A stretch of 60,222 nucleotides of DNA, taken from contig JACXUY010000016.1 in NCBI GenBank assembly GCA_014763665.1, forward strand, positions 1 to 60,222, given 5' to 3'. Positions within the stretch are counted from its first letter, which is position 1, and each line of letters starts with the position of its first letter. The position numbers and the translations under genes were made by a program. The notes beneath the pieces were generated by a model that saw only the letters and a program-made list of their open reading frames with translations, was not told the origin of the DNA and made no database searches. The DNA comes from Gammaproteobacteria bacterium. GTDB lineage: Bacteria; Pseudomonadota; Gammaproteobacteria; Thiomicrospirales; Thiomicrospiraceae. Positions 27,718 through 37,479 of this stretch are shown here, one piece after another.

Positions 27718-28605
27718 CTAAATGATCTTATGATGACATTTTTCAATTATTTTTTTTAGCACAGACTCATCGCCAAAGCTGATCTCTAGTTTACCTTTAC
27801 CATTCGCTTTGATGGACAATGTTACCGGCACCCCCAAGTGTTCACTGAGTTGCTGCTGCCAAACTTGCCATTGCTCAGTCTGAATGGATGGTCGGTTGTT
27901 TTGCGACAACTTGGTTGGCGGTTTTGGCTGAGCCAATTGACGCACAACCTGTTCTAATTCCCGTACAGACCACTGCAAGGACATAGCTTGTTGTGCCAAA
28001 CGTTGCTGTTCTGTCTCTGGCAAGGACACCAAGCAACGGGCATGACCCGCCGATAGTTGTCCATCAAGCACGGCTTCTTGCACACTTAATTCGAGCTTGA
28101 GCAAGCGCAGTAAATTACTTACTGCTTCACGTGAACGACCAAGTGTTTGTGCAACTTGTTCATGGGTTAGCGCGAAGCTCTCGGCAAGCTGTCGAATGGC
28201 GCGCGCTTCTTCAATAGCAGTGAGATTTTCACGTTGTATATTCTCAATCAGGGCAATGGCGAGCGCTGACTGATCGTCAATTTGGCGCACTACCGTCGGT
28301 ACTGTGACCAATCCGGCTAATTTAGCCGCACGCCAGCGACGCTCGCCGGCAATAATTTCATATTGCCCCACGCCGACGGGACGCACCACAATCGGTTGAA
28401 TGACCCCCTGCGAGCGGATCGAATCGGCTAACTCAGCCAGTGCGCCTTCATCCCATTGCGTACGCGGCTGAAAGCGACCGCTGGTTAGTGCTGAAACAGA
28501 CAATTGAATCAATTCATCCTGCGCATTGACCTCTGTCATAGCATGGTTGACACCCCCTAACAAAGAGGCAAAACCTGCACCTAACCCACGTGGCTTTTTA
28601 CTCAT
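27718..28605 (-). CDS. parB: ParB, chromosome-partitioning CTPase and parS-binding protein
   Basis: The 295-residue protein has a short N-terminal ParA-interacting tail (SKKPRGLGAGFASLLGG), the CTP-binding ParB/Srx domain (RFQPRTQWDEGALAELADSI, IIAGERRWRAAKLAGL, ALIENIQRENLTAIEEARA), an HTH (LTHEQVAQTLGRSREAVSNLL), and a C-terminal dimerisation domain. It loads at parS near the origin and slides as a clamp. It lies 11 nt after parA. TAG is its stop codon. Confidence 0.96.
   Translation of the reverse strand: MSKKPRGLGAGFASLLGGVNHAMTEVNAQDELIQLSVSALTSGRFQPRTQWDEGALAELADSIRSQGVIQPIVVRPVGVGQYEIIAGERRWRAAKLAGLVTVPTVVRQIDDQSALAIALIENIQRENLTAIEEARAIRQLAESFALTHEQVAQTLGRSREAVSNLLRLLKLELSVQEAVLDGQLSAGHARCLVSLPETEQQRLAQQAMSLQWSVRELEQVVRQLAQPKPPTKLSQNNRPSIQTEQWQVWQQQLSEHLGVPVTLSIKANGKGKLEISFGDESVLKKIIEKCHHKII
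28133..28148. promoter_or_regulatory. Candidate degenerate parS site inside parB
   Basis: TGCTTCACGTGAACGA matches 13 of 16 bases of the parS palindrome, with an intact central TTCACGTGAA. parS sites often lie in or near parAB. However, the core here also encodes the conserved Ser-Arg-Glu of the ParB HTH, so it may be coincidental. Confidence 0.3.
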
Positions 28606-28616
28606 CGCTCACCACC

Positions 28617-29378
28617 TTAAAATCGACGACGCGACAACTCTTGCGCCAGCGCCAAATAGGCCGCTGCACCCGTTGAGTTAGCATCAAATTCAAAAATAGA
28701 CTGACCAAAACTCGGCGCTTCTGCCAGGCGCACATTGCGCGGAATCACACTGGCCAAGACTTGAGGACCAAAATGCTTTAACAACTCATTCGCCACATCT
28801 TGCGCCAATTTATTGCGCTTGTCGTACATGGTACGCAACAAACCCGCAATAGCCAACTGAGGATTGACCGTCTGGCGGACACTATCCACCGTTCCCAACA
28901 AAGCCGCCAAGCCTTCTAACGCATAGTATTCGCACTGAACAGGCACCAGTATCCCATTCGCCGCCGTCAGTGCGTTTAGCGTGAGCAAATTCAAACTGGG
29001 CGGGCAGTCCATCAACACCCAGTCATACTGAGTTTCAATACCCGTCAGTGCTTGCTTCAACACGCTTTCACGGTGCGGCATGGCCATCATCGCCACTTCG
29101 GCCGATACCAAGTCGCCATTACTCGGTAGCACATCAACCGGAGCCGTCGGCGAACGCACAATAGATTGTGCTAGCGTGGTTTGACCCTGTAATAATTCGG
29201 TTAACGAGTAGTCGACATCATCTTTGGCAATACCCAAACCCGTGGTGGCATTACCTTGCGGATCCATATCAATCAACAGCACACGCTTGCCCAACATGCC
29301 TAATGCAGCCGCCAGATTGACCGTGGTGGTGGTTTTACCCACCCCACCTTTTTGATTAGAAACAGCAATAATCGGCAT
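28617..29378 (-). CDS. parA: ParA, chromosome-partitioning ATPase (Soj type)
   Basis: The 253-residue deviant Walker ATPase begins IIAVSNQKGGVGKTTTTVNL (signature Lys in KGGVGKT), with LLIDMDPQGNATTGLG, VLMDCPPSLNLLTLNAL and the conserved RTMYDKRNKLAQDV. It lacks an N-terminal HTH, as chromosomal Soj-type ParA proteins do. With ParB it positions the origin region. Its ATG directly abuts the rsmG stop. Confidence 0.97.
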   Translation of the reverse strand: MPIIAVSNQKGGVGKTTTTVNLAAALGMLGKRVLLIDMDPQGNATTGLGIAKDDVDYSLTELLQGQTTLAQSIVRSPTAPVDVLPSNGDLVSAEVAMMAMPHRESVLKQALTGIETQYDWVLMDCPPSLNLLTLNALTAANGILVPVQCEYYALEGLAALLGTVDSVRQTVNPQLAIAGLLRTMYDKRNKLAQDVANELLKHFGPQVLASVIPRNVRLAEAPSFGQSIFEFDANSTGAAAYLALAQELSRRRF

Positions 29379-30023
29379 TTACATACTTTCCTGAGATAAA
29401 GGCCAGCAGCGCACTAACCAGCGCTCAGCGTCCAGTTGTGGCACGCTAAGTTGGATGGTTTCAGCCTGAATCTGCTGCGGCATAGCATCGATTTCCGCTT
29501 GTGGATAAACCCCTTTCATCAGCCACCAACTGCCTGAATCAGCCCGCAAATGCTCAGTAAAACCAATGAAGTCGCTAATTTCGGCCACGGCACGAGCAAT
29601 AACGCCATCGTAATGCGCTTGATGCTGTTCAGCACGACTGTGTACCACACTGACTCTATTACCCAGCTGCAGTTCTAACACCGCTTGTGTTAAAAAGCGT
29701 GTTTTTTTGCCGTTACTGTCTAATAAGGTCCAAGTTCGACTAGGATCAGCGATCGCCAAAATCAGGCCCGGAATACCGCCGCCACTACCGACGTCAATCC
29801 AGCGCCCAACAGAGGGCAAGTGTGATTGTACCGATAACGCATCGAATAGATGTTTAATCAGCATTTCTTCAGGATCACGAATAGCCGTGAGATTGTAGGC
29901 CGCGTTCCACTTATGCAGTAAAGCGACATACTGCAACAACTGCGTTTGCTGCTGCTCCGACAGCGACAAGCCTAACTGCTGTAAACCGAGCGCTAATTGA
30001 GACGATAACACATCGAACGACAT
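29379..30023 (-). CDS. rsmG: RsmG, 16S rRNA m7G527 methyltransferase
   Basis: The protein of about 214 residues has HKWNAAYNLTAIRDPEEML, the SAM site WIDVGSGGGIPGLILAI, and WTLLDSNGKKTRFL, VIARAVAEI. It methylates N7 of G527 in 16S rRNA. The ATG at 30023 has GTGGA upstream; an in-frame GTG at 30035 is the longer alternative. It is part of mnmG-rsmG-parA-parB, conserved near origins. Confidence 0.95.
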   Translation of the reverse strand: MSFDVLSSQLALGLQQLGLSLSEQQQTQLLQYVALLHKWNAAYNLTAIRDPEEMLIKHLFDALSVQSHLPSVGRWIDVGSGGGIPGLILAIADPSRTWTLLDSNGKKTRFLTQAVLELQLGNRVSVVHSRAEQHQAHYDGVIARAVAEISDFIGFTEHLRADSGSWWLMKGVYPQAEIDAMPQQIQAETIQLSVPQLDAERWLVRCWPLSQESM

Positions 30024-30107
30024 GGATTTATCCACAAACCAAACGGCTCATAATAGCATTTTTGCGCTAATTAAAACAGACTGAGCAGCGACAACTAGCC
30101 CTTGCCA

Positions 30108-31982
30108 TCATGCCGCACGCTTCTTCAAATGCACGAGCAATAACGACAAAGCCGCTGGTGTGACGCCCTGCACCCGCCCCGCCTGACCAATGGTATTGGG
30201 ACGAAATTCTTTCAATTTTTGTTTCACTTCATTCGACAAGCCTTCAATGGCATCGTAATCGAGCGATTCGGGCAATAAAGTCGCTTCATTGCGCTTTAGC
30301 TTGTCGATTTCATCTTGCATACGACTCAGATAACCGGCATATTTGACATCAATTTCAACCTGTTCAATGACTGCTTCATCGGTTACCGCCTCGCCAAAAC
30401 CAGTTAAGGTCGCCAAACTATGATAGGTGACTTCAGGACGACGCAACAGGGTTTCTAAATTCTGCTCTTTACTCATGGTTGTGCCGAAAATGCGCTCACT
30501 TTCTTCAGCCGACAAACGCGCTGGTGAAATCCAGGTATCGCGCAAGCGTTGAGACTCTTGCTCAATCTGCTCTTGTTTTTGGCTGAAACTGACCCAACGT
30601 GCTTCATCAATCAGTCCCAATTCACGCGCAATCGGCGTTAGACGTCGGTCGGCATTATCTTCTCGCAGTAGCAAACGATATTCAGCGCGCGAGGTAAACA
30701 TACGGTAGGGTTCGGTTAAGCCCATGGTATGTAGATCATCGACCAACACCCCCAAATAAGCTTGGTCACGACGCGGAAACCACACCTCTTTTTCTTGCGC
30801 GCGACAGGCGGCATTAATGCCCGCCAATAAGCCTTGTGCTGCCGCTTCTTCGTAACCGGTCGTACCGTTAATTTGTCCGGCAAAATATAAGCCTGCAATT
30901 TGATGTGTCTCTAACGTCGGTTTCAGCGCGCGCGGGTCAAAATAATCATACTCAATGGCATAGGCTGGGCGCGTTAACACGGCCTTTTCTAAGCCTTTCA
31001 TGGTATGGATCATTTGAAGCTGTGCTTCAAAAGGCAAGCTGGTTGAAATGCCGTTAGGATAGAGTTCATGCGTCGTGAGCCCTTCGGGTTCAATAAAAAT
31101 TTGATGCTGTGGCTTATCGGCAAAGCGGGTAATTTTGTCTTCAATCGAAGGGCAATAGCGTGGCCCAACGCCTTCAATCACCCCTTGATACATGGGTGAC
31201 TGATCGAGGTACTGACGAATCACCTCATGCGTACGCTCATTGGTATGGGTGATGTAACAAGGCACTTGGCGCGGATGCATGGCGCGATTCCCCATAAAGG
31301 AAAACACGGGTAGCGGCTCGTCACCCGGCTGGGCTTGCATCACCGAAAAGTCGACACTGCGCGCGTCAATACGACAGGGCGTACCGGTTTTTAAGCGACC
31401 CACGGGGAGGTCTAGCTCGCGTAAACGCTCGGCAAGGCGAATACTCGGCGGATCACCAGCACGACCACCCGAATGGTTTTGCAAGCCAATATGAATTCGC
31501 CCATTCAGGAAAGTGCCTGCGGTCAGCACCACCTGACGCGCATAGAGTTTCCAACCCGTCGCTGTGATAACACCAACCACGTGACCCTGTTCAACGATTA
31601 AATCTTCTGCCATTTGTTGAAACAAGGTTAAATTTTGTTGATTTTCTAGCCGATAACGCACTGAAGCTTTGTAGAGTAAACGGTCGGCTTGCGCACGTGT
31701 GGCACGGACAGCGGGACCTTTAGAAGCATTGAGGGTGCGGAATTGAATACCCGCTTCATCGGTTGCTAATGCCATGATGCCGCCCATGGCATCGACTTCT
31801 TTCACCAAATGACCCTTGCCAATACCGCCAATCGCTGGGTTACACGACATGGATCCCAGCCCTTCAATACTTTGCGTTAACAACAAGGTATTGCAGCCCA
31901 TGCGAGCAGCAGCCGCTGCCGCTTCCGTACCGGCGTGACCACCGCCAATAACAATGACATCGTATTCTTGTTGTGCAAACAT
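30108..31982 (-). CDS. mnmG: MnmG (GidA), tRNA wobble-uridine cmnm5 modification enzyme
   Basis: The 624-residue FAD protein works with MnmE to place the 5-carboxymethylaminomethyl group on tRNA wobble U34. It has the FAD-binding [44 protein letters not shown] (in part), [11 protein letters not shown], the conserved catalytic Cys region KTGTPCRID, and C-terminal RMQDEIDKL. Full family length. First gene of the minus-strand origin-proximal cluster. Confidence 0.97.
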   Translation of the reverse strand: MFAQQEYDVIVIGGGHAGTEAAAAAARMGCNTLLLTQSIEGLGSMSCNPAIGGIGKGHLVKEVDAMGGIMALATDEAGIQFRTLNASKGPAVRATRAQADRLLYKASVRYRLENQQNLTLFQQMAEDLIVEQGHVVGVITATGWKLYARQVVLTAGTFLNGRIHIGLQNHSGGRAGDPPSIRLAERLRELDLPVGRLKTGTPCRIDARSVDFSVMQAQPGDEPLPVFSFMGNRAMHPRQVPCYITHTNERTHEVIRQYLDQSPMYQGVIEGVGPRYCPSIEDKITRFADKPQHQIFIEPEGLTTHELYPNGISTSLPFEAQLQMIHTMKGLEKAVLTRPAYAIEYDYFDPRALKPTLETHQIAGLYFAGQINGTTGYEEAAAQGLLAGINAACRAQEKEVWFPRRDQAYLGVLVDDLHTMGLTEPYRMFTSRAEYRLLLREDNADRRLTPIARELGLIDEARWVSFSQKQEQIEQESQRLRDTWISPARLSAEESERIFGTTMSKEQNLETLLRRPEVTYHSLATLTGFGEAVTDEAVIEQVEIDVKYAGYLSRMQDEIDKLKRNEATLLPESLDYDAIEGLSNEVKQKLKEFRPNTIGQAGRVQGVTPAALSLLLVHLKKRAA

Positions 31983-32049
31983 TGTGTGTAACCCTGTGAT
32001 AACGCCTTAATAATGGACGCTATTTTAGCACAGACGCTCTCAGTCTCGC

Positions 32050-32703
32050 TTATTCCTCGGTTTTTTCATACAAGCCACCCTTAAAGCCTTCTGGCGATGC
32101 TAGATAGGCAATTTCGGCTGGCGTACTCGTACGCCCTAAAATCGCATTACGATGCGGAAAACGCCCAAACTGAGCCACAATATCACGATGATGCTGAGCA
32201 AACGGCAAATTGTCATCTAGGTTAGCATTAAAAAACAACTGTACCGAAACCTCTTGATCTGCCATGCTTTCACTGTGCATAAAAGGCAAAAACAAAAAAG
32301 CCAACTGATCTTTTGCAATTTGTGATTCAAACCCTTTTTCGATGGCTTTCTTAGCCACATTACGTGCTTGTGCCTCAGTACTGAAACTCAGCTCTTGCCC
32401 GCGATACATATTGAGCGGAAACTGATCTAACACAATGATTAAGGCCAAACATCCTTCCGCTGTTTCACACCAATGGTCCAACTCATGACGTGAAGCAGCT
32501 TGCCAAGTGCTTTCAAAACGCTGACGAATCTCTTGATCGACTTCCGGTGTCAAAGCAAACCAATAAGGCTTAGCCGCATCAGAAAACCAATAATTCAATA
32601 CCGCCTGAGGGGTTGCCAAGGGCGGCTTAACAGCAGAAAACAGCATTGCAATGGCTAGCATTATGACTGCTAACCAACCCAAACCACAGAAAAATGCCTT
32701 CAT
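32050..32703 (-). CDS. DUF924 family protein with an N-terminal membrane anchor or signal segment
   Basis: About 217 residues. From residue about 35 it matches DUF924: AVLNYWFSDAAKPYWFAL, LALIIVLDQFPLNMYRGQEL, DQLAFLFLPFMHSESMADQ, FGRFPHRNAILGRTSTPAE. The family is a TPR-like helical fold of unknown function and is usually cytoplasmic. Here a hydrophobic segment (AFFCGLGWLAVIMLAIAMLF) precedes it, suggesting export or anchoring. The ATG at 32703 is preferred to a GTG at 32709 on ribosome-site spacing. Confidence 0.82.
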   Translation of the reverse strand: MKAFFCGLGWLAVIMLAIAMLFSAVKPPLATPQAVLNYWFSDAAKPYWFALTPEVDQEIRQRFESTWQAASRHELDHWCETAEGCLALIIVLDQFPLNMYRGQELSFSTEAQARNVAKKAIEKGFESQIAKDQLAFLFLPFMHSESMADQEVSVQLFFNANLDDNLPFAQHHRDIVAQFGRFPHRNAILGRTSTPAEIAYLASPEGFKGGLYEKTEE

Positions 32704-32743
32704 CCTCACTCACCTTCATGCAAAACCCCATCCCGTTAAGGAT

Positions 32744-33238
32744 TCAATGCACCACTTTGACACTCGGTTCATTGCTGAGCTGATGCATCCACAATGGCCA
32801 GTCGGCACATTGCCATTGAGCACGTTGATAGACACGATACAAAATATCGAACCACTGACGCATGGCCGTATTAACCAAGGTCATTTTCGCTGTCTGATCT
32901 TCTTCTTTTCCCTTAAAAATCAAAGTCATTAGAGTCGATGAATAGCTAACATCAACGCGATTAATCAGCCAGAAATGACTATTAGGCGGCACGACTACGG
33001 CCTGTTCGCTGGCATTCGCTTGCTGGGCAGCTTGTTGCTCGAACTGATGTAGTACATCCGAATTCACGCCACCCTGAACCTGCTTCAGTAACCAGTCACG
33101 TAATACGGGTATGAGCCGATTACCTAAACGCTGTGTTAACCAAAGCACCACCACCTCGCCTTCTGGAGTTTGCGCACTCAACCTTATGCGATCTTCTTCA
33201 TCAACATAGGTGAGCGTAACTTTTTCCAACTGCACCAA
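32744..33238 (-). CDS. Conserved-looking hypothetical protein, 164 residues
   Basis: No family recognised. The N-terminal part (KVTLTYVDEEDRIRLSAQ, VVVLWLTQRLGNRLIPVLRDWL) looks like beta strands leading to a helix. A middle Gln/Ala-rich helix follows, then VSYSSTLMTLIFKG and a helical end rich in Trp. No signal peptide or membrane helix. TTG at 33238 with AAGGG 7 nt upstream is the likely start; an in-frame TGA lies immediately before. It begins 4 nt after the ygiQ stop, so it is probably co-transcribed. Confidence 0.7.
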   Translation of the reverse strand: MVQLEKVTLTYVDEEDRIRLSAQTPEGEVVVLWLTQRLGNRLIPVLRDWLLKQVQGGVNSDVLHQFEQQAAQQANASEQAVVVPPNSHFWLINRVDVSYSSTLMTLIFKGKEEDQTAKMTLVNTAMRQWFDILYRVYQRAQWQCADWPLWMHQLSNEPSVKVVH

Positions 33239-33241
33239 TCA

Positions 33242-35491
33242 TCATCCCTTAGGCGCGTGCCGTGGCTTGCGTGGCTTGTCTTTTTTTATCGCATCGCCAG
33301 CCCGTTCGGTATATTTGGTGAGAAAAGTTTGCTTACCAAACTTTTTACCGGTGCGCTTGCCTTCGCCACCCGCCTCGCCTGTACCGGCAAGTTGCCAGGT
33401 TGGGATGAGGTGGTGCTTGCCATTACCAATCAAATCGGCGCGACCCATTTTTTTCAACGCTTCACGCAATAACGGCCAATTTTCGGCATCGTGATAACGC
33501 AAAAAGGCTTTGTGTAAACGGCGCTGTTTCATGCCTTTAGGGCTAAATACGCGTTCATTTTCATCGCCTTCACGCAAAATTTTACGCAAGGGGTTTTTGC
33601 CACTGTGATACATAGCCGACGCCAATGCCATCGGGCTAGGTAAGAAGGCTTGCACCTGATCGGCACGAAAACCATTGCGTTTTAACCACAAGGCTAGGTT
33701 CATCATGTCCTCATCATTCGTGCCTGGGTGAGCTGCAATAAAATAAGGGATAAGATACTGTTCTTTGCCCGCTTCAGCAGAAAATTTATCGAACATGGCT
33801 TTGAAGTTATCATAAGCGCCCATTCCCGGTTTCATCATTTTCGACAAAGGACCGGTTTCGGTATGTTCAGGCGCGATTTTAAGGTAGCCGCCCACGTGAT
33901 GTTGCACCAACTCTTTCACGTATGCGGGCGTTTCTACCGCCAAGTCGTAGCGCAAACCAGAGGCAATAAGAACTTTTTTAATACCAGGCAGAGCACGCGC
34001 TTTACGATACAAATGCACCAACGGCGTTTGGTCGGTATTGAGGTAACGACAAATCACCGGATGCACGCACGACAAACGACGACAGTTGCTTTCGATGCGC
34101 TCATCCTTACAAGCCAATCGCCACATATTGGCTGTTGGCCCGCCCAAATCAGAAATGACACCGGTGAAGCCTTTAACGCGGTCGCGAATTTCTTCCACTT
34201 CACGCAAAATCGACTTTTCCGAGCGGTTTTGAATAATACGTCCTTCATGTTCGGTAATGGAACAGAAGGTACAACCCCCAAAACAGCCGCGCATGATATT
34301 GACGGAAAAACGAATCATCTCCCAGGCAGGAATGCGGGCATCGCCATAACTAGGATGAGGCGCACGCGCATAGTACAAATCGAACACACAATCCATTTCG
34401 GGTGTGGTAAGCGGATAAGGCGGCGGCGTTAGCCACACTTCTTTATCGCCATGACGTTGCACCAAGGCACGCGCATTGCCGGGATTGGTTTCTAAATGGA
34501 ATACACGCGAGGCGTGAGCGTAGAGCACGGGGTCGTCTCTGACTTGCTCGAATGAAGGCATACGAATCACGGTTAATTCACGCGGATGAAAACGCGGAAT
34601 TTGGCTGGTAATGTGTACCACTGTTAGTCCGTTTTTCTCGTCAATGCTTTGCGACTGGACGACAACAGCTTTATTGGCGTTAGTTTGCTCAACGTTCGCC
34701 GTTTTGGCTTTATTGTCTTTGCAACTGGCTTCGGTTTGCATGGCATAGGGGTCGATATGGGCATCGATTTTACCGGGTGTATCTACTTCAGTCGAATCCA
34801 TCACAACAAAACCTTCTGGTACGCGATTACGCACGAACACCGTACCGCGCACATCGGTCATCTCTTTCGGGTGCTCGCCTTTAGCGATGCGATGCGCCAC
34901 TTCAACCAAAGCACGTTCGGCGTTACCGTAAAGCAAAATATCGGCTTTGCTGTCCATAATAATGGAGCGACGCACCTTATCCGACCAGTAGTCGTAATGG
35001 GCAATGCGGCGCAGGCTGGCTTCGATGCCACCAATGACAATCGGCACCTCTTTATAAGCTTCACGACAACGCTGTGAATAAACGGTTACAGCACGATCGG
35101 GGCGTTTACCATGGGCATCATTGGGTGTGTAGGCATCGTTATGGCGTAAGCGACGGTCAGAGGTGTAATGATTCACCATGGAATCCATGTTACCCGCCGT
35201 CACACCAAAAAATAGATTCGGTTTACCCAAAACCTTAAACGACTCTGCCGAAGTCCAGTCTGGTTGGGCAATGATGCCAACACGAAAGCCCTGCGCCTCT
35301 AACACACGACCAATCACCGCCATACCAAAACTGGGGTGATCGACATAAGCATCGCCGGTTACCAAAATAATGTCACAACTATCCCAACCGAGTTCATCCA
35401 TTTCAGCACGACTCATCGGCAAAAAGGGCGCTGTACCAAAGCGTTGCGCCCAGTATTTGCGATAAGAAAAGATATTTTTGGCGACGAACAT
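33242..35491 (-). CDS. ygiQ: YgiQ-family radical SAM protein (UPF0313)
   Basis: The 749-residue protein has an N-terminal domain ([39 protein letters not shown]), the radical-SAM motif [18 protein letters not shown] (CxxxCxxC), [11 protein letters not shown], and [10 protein letters not shown]. Its function is not established. The C-terminal tail is basic ([26 protein letters not shown]). A polar stretch of about 40 residues near 258-295 ([20 protein letters not shown]) looks like an insertion in the N-terminal domain. Confidence 0.93.
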   Translation of the reverse strand: MFVAKNIFSYRKYWAQRFGTAPFLPMSRAEMDELGWDSCDIILVTGDAYVDHPSFGMAVIGRVLEAQGFRVGIIAQPDWTSAESFKVLGKPNLFFGVTAGNMDSMVNHYTSDRRLRHNDAYTPNDAHGKRPDRAVTVYSQRCREAYKEVPIVIGGIEASLRRIAHYDYWSDKVRRSIIMDSKADILLYGNAERALVEVAHRIAKGEHPKEMTDVRGTVFVRNRVPEGFVVMDSTEVDTPGKIDAHIDPYAMQTEASCKDNKAKTANVEQTNANKAVVVQSQSIDEKNGLTVVHITSQIPRFHPRELTVIRMPSFEQVRDDPVLYAHASRVFHLETNPGNARALVQRHGDKEVWLTPPPYPLTTPEMDCVFDLYYARAPHPSYGDARIPAWEMIRFSVNIMRGCFGGCTFCSITEHEGRIIQNRSEKSILREVEEIRDRVKGFTGVISDLGGPTANMWRLACKDERIESNCRRLSCVHPVICRYLNTDQTPLVHLYRKARALPGIKKVLIASGLRYDLAVETPAYVKELVQHHVGGYLKIAPEHTETGPLSKMMKPGMGAYDNFKAMFDKFSAEAGKEQYLIPYFIAAHPGTNDEDMMNLALWLKRNGFRADQVQAFLPSPMALASAMYHSGKNPLRKILREGDENERVFSPKGMKQRRLHKAFLRYHDAENWPLLREALKKMGRADLIGNGKHHLIPTWQLAGTGEAGGEGKRTGKKFGKQTFLTKYTERAGDAIKKDKPRKPRHAPKG

Positions 35492-35612
35492 AAACGATTA
35501 CTTGGGGTAGCCCATAAACATTTTATCATTGAAAGTATAGATATTTTACCGCATTTACGGCATCATAAAATCCCTAAAAAATGATTTAAAAAATTCGCAA
35601 TAAGGAATACGT

Positions 35613-36065
35613 ATGAAAAAAACACCACTACTGATGTTACTGGGTGCTTTATCGATGAGCGTCAGCGTTTACGCCGATTATGTTCAACCCAACATTCAAC
35701 ACGAAGCTTTTGGTAAGCAAAAAGTGGCTTACCAAATGAACACCGGCGATGACCAAGAGCAGCTACAGATCATTAAATATGTGAACAACCACATGCGAAC
35801 CGTCGGCAAAGAAAACATGGAAGTGCAAGTGGTGGTGTTTGGTGCTGGCATAAGTTTGCTGCAATCTAGCGACGAAAAACTCAACAAAGCCATTGATGGC
35901 ATACGCGCCAACGGCGTCAAAATCGCTATTTGTAACAACACACTGCGCAATAAAAAGATAGACTGGAAAACGCTACACGGAGTGAAAGAAAGTGACATCG
36001 TACCCGGTGGCGTGGCAGAACTGGCTTACTTACAGCAAAAAGGTTTTGCCTATATTAAGCCTTAA
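35613..36065 (+). CDS. Periplasmic DsrE/DsrF-like protein
   Basis: The 150-residue protein has a signal peptide (KKTPLLMLLGALSMSVSVYA, cleaved after about residue 21) and a DsrE-like fold (VAYQMNTGDDQEQLQIIKYV, VVFGAGISLLQSSDEKL, VKIAICNNTLRNKKI). DsrE relatives carry sulfane sulfur on a conserved Cys; here the Cys in ICNNTL is at the usual position. Export distinguishes it from cytoplasmic DsrE/TusD. AAGGA precedes the ATG. Sulfur transfer in the periplasm is an inference. Confidence 0.8.
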   Translation: MKKTPLLMLLGALSMSVSVYADYVQPNIQHEAFGKQKVAYQMNTGDDQEQLQIIKYVNNHMRTVGKENMEVQVVVFGAGISLLQSSDEKLNKAIDGIRANGVKIAICNNTLRNKKIDWKTLHGVKESDIVPGGVAELAYLQQKGFAYIKP

Positions 36066-36075
36066 TTGACCCTCA

Positions 36076-36097
36076 AGGAAACCTTAGCGGGTTTCCT
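36076..36097 (+). terminator. Weak hairpin after the DsrE-like gene
   Basis: AGGAAACC and GGTTTCCT are perfect 8-bp arms around a 6-nt loop, 11 nt past the stop codon. There is no T-run, so termination is possible but weak. Confidence 0.4.
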
Positions 36098-36142
36098 CAA
36101 CATTGCCACAGTAACGCCGCCAGATGCCTGTTGGCCCGTGTT

Positions 36143-36688
36143 TTAGCCTTCCCAAATCACCGTACGCCCAATATCCCGCGAATCTAGGTGCATCCAATTG
36201 GGTGTGCCACCATAAAACCCCATACCAACCCCTTCGTGAAACTTGACCTGCTTCATCCAGCTAAATAACACATCGGTTGGCACACCGGGAATATGAAAAT
36301 CAACCGCTTGCCCTTTCATGTGGTAGCTTCGTAACGCACCACCCACTTCCCGATTGGTTTGCCAAGTACGAAACGCACTGTGTACCAAGAAAGTCGGGTT
36401 AAGCACCCCCGCTTGCGTTAGCGCCACGCGAATACCATCCATAATGTCCAACAAACGCACATCAATAACGGATGCTTGATCGGCTTTCACATCGCGCATG
36501 ACATGACAAATTTGCCGATAAGCTCGCTCGTCCAACACGCCATTGCGCTTATAAACAACCGACAGCACCTCACTCGATTGCGGCCGTTTCAAGTTCAGCC
36601 AGCGCCCAGTTTGTTTGGCCTGAGCGGGCAGGGCACTGGGCAACAACAAACTGGCAGCGAGCGTTTTAATGAATAAGCGTCTTTCCAC
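36143..36688 (-). CDS. Tat-exported DUF882/M15 family protein (YcbK/MepK-like peptidoglycan hydrolase)
   Basis: The 181-residue protein begins ERRLFIKTLAASLLLPSALP, a twin-arginine-type signal (RR-L-F-I-K) with A-Q-A cleavage site, matching the known Tat export of Escherichia YcbK. The mature domain has the zinc-peptidase pattern of M15/DUF882: FLVHSAFRTWQTN, GGALRSYHMKGQAVDFHIPG (His and Asp ligands) and NWMHLDSRD (His ligand). It probably cuts peptide cross-links in the cell wall. tatABC is in this window, but not next to it. Confidence 0.85.
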   Translation of the reverse strand: MERRLFIKTLAASLLLPSALPAQAKQTGRWLNLKRPQSSEVLSVVYKRNGVLDERAYRQICHVMRDVKADQASVIDVRLLDIMDGIRVALTQAGVLNPTFLVHSAFRTWQTNREVGGALRSYHMKGQAVDFHIPGVPTDVLFSWMKQVKFHEGVGMGFYGGTPNWMHLDSRDIGRTVIWEG

Positions 36689-36721
36689 AGGTTATATTAT
36701 CATCGTTGATTTATTCATCTA

Positions 36722-36786
36722 GGGAAGGTCTGAATAATGGCTTCTGCTTCGCAGCGCTAAAGCGTCGCTTCTCATTCAGACTTCCC
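36722..36786. repeat. 65-bp imperfect palindrome with IS5-like ends (MITE-like element)
   Basis: The left end GGGAAGGTCTGAAT (36722-36735) and right end ATTCAGACTTCCC (36774-36786) are inverted repeats with one bulged base. The interior (TTCTGCTTCGCAGCGC and following) can also fold on itself. The GGAAGG-n-n-GAATAA type of terminus resembles IS5-family inverted repeats. No clear target-site duplication remains. It carries no ORF. Confidence 0.5.
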
Positions 36787-36806
36787 ATTTTCATTTTTGG
36801 GTTGGT

Positions 36807-36883
36807 GGAAGGACATTAAATCACGTGGTTACCTGTTACTAAAATGCAGTCCTTCCCCCACACTTTAGTGCACCGCAAGGTGC
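36807..36883. repeat. Two further inverted repeats in the same non-coding spacer
   Basis: GGAAGGAC (36807-36814) pairs with GTCCTTCC (36849-36856) over 34 nt; GCACC/GGTGC (36870-36883) form a small hairpin around GCAA. With the palindrome at 36722-36786 they fill most of the 313-bp gene-free gap between 36689 and 37001, which has no ORF. Confidence 0.45.
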
Positions 36884-36923
36884 CACCCCCATCCCTTTTG
36901 TATTTTTCAGAGATTCCCTAGGC

Positions 36924-36974
36924 TTCACGCAATTGGCATCAATTGGTACAATCAACTTAGAGTTATAAACTCTA
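36924..36974 (+). promoter_or_regulatory. Candidate promoter and 17-bp palindrome ahead of cytochrome c'
   Basis: TTCACG (36924-36929) and TACAAT (36947-36952) are 17 bp apart. Just downstream, TAGAGTT-ATA-AACTCTA (36958-36974) is a perfect 7-bp inverted repeat at the expected transcription start, a position suited to an operator. AATTG-GCAT-CAATT between the promoter boxes is a second small palindrome. No known regulator motif fits. Confidence 0.5.
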
Positions 36975-37001
36975 TTGTTTTTTACCTGTTGGAGCATTGC
37001 T

Positions 37002-37472
37002 ATGAAAACCCAATACCGCCTTGTTTTTTCTGCCGTAGCAGGCATGTTAGCGCTGAATGTCTCAGCTGCCGAGCTTAAACCTGAAGATGCCATTAAGCTT
37101 CGTAAAGCCAATTATAATACCTTGTCATGGAACATGAACAAAATTAAAGACGTACTTGACAATGAAATGGACTTTGATGCTAAAAAAGTGGCCGCTGCCA
37201 GCAATGTTATCGCGGCCATTGCCAATTCAGGCATGGGTGCACTTTACATCCCTGGTTCAGAAAAAAGCATTGGTGACATGAAAACCCGTGCTAAGCCCGA
37301 AATTTTTACCGATGGTGAAGGTGTGAAGGCCGTTGCCGTTAAATTCATTCAAACGGCGAATAAGTTGCAAACGGCAGCTGCTTCAGGCGACAAAGTGGCG
37401 GTAGCCCAAGCCTTCAAAAAAGTCGGTGCTAGCTGTAAAGCTTGCCACGACAAATATCGCGCTAAAAAATAA
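37002..37472 (+). CDS. Cytochrome c' (class II c-type cytochrome)
   Basis: The 156-residue protein has a signal peptide (RLVFSAVAGMLALNVSAA) and a four-helix-bundle body (AIKLRKANYNTLSWNMNKIK, AKPEIFTDGEGVKAVAVKFI). The haem site C-K-A-C-H lies at the C-terminal end (SCKACHDKYRAK), as in cytochrome c'. Such proteins bind NO and CO and help in nitrosative stress defence. The ATG at 37002 with GGAG upstream is preferred to a frame opening at 36975. It converges on a b561-type cytochrome gene, a common pairing. Confidence 0.93.
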   Translation: MKTQYRLVFSAVAGMLALNVSAAELKPEDAIKLRKANYNTLSWNMNKIKDVLDNEMDFDAKKVAAASNVIAAIANSGMGALYIPGSEKSIGDMKTRAKPEIFTDGEGVKAVAVKFIQTANKLQTAAASGDKVAVAQAFKKVGASCKACHDKYRAKK

Positions 37473-37479
37473 AATCCTA

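Noticed and set aside
33728-34432. Long plus-strand frame opposite ygiQ (234 codons)
   Set aside because: It lies entirely inside a well-conserved radical SAM gene on the other strand and has no recognisable domain or start signal.
36816-36832. CACGTGG core as a parS site
   Set aside because: Only the central 7 bases match; the flanks differ from the parS palindrome.
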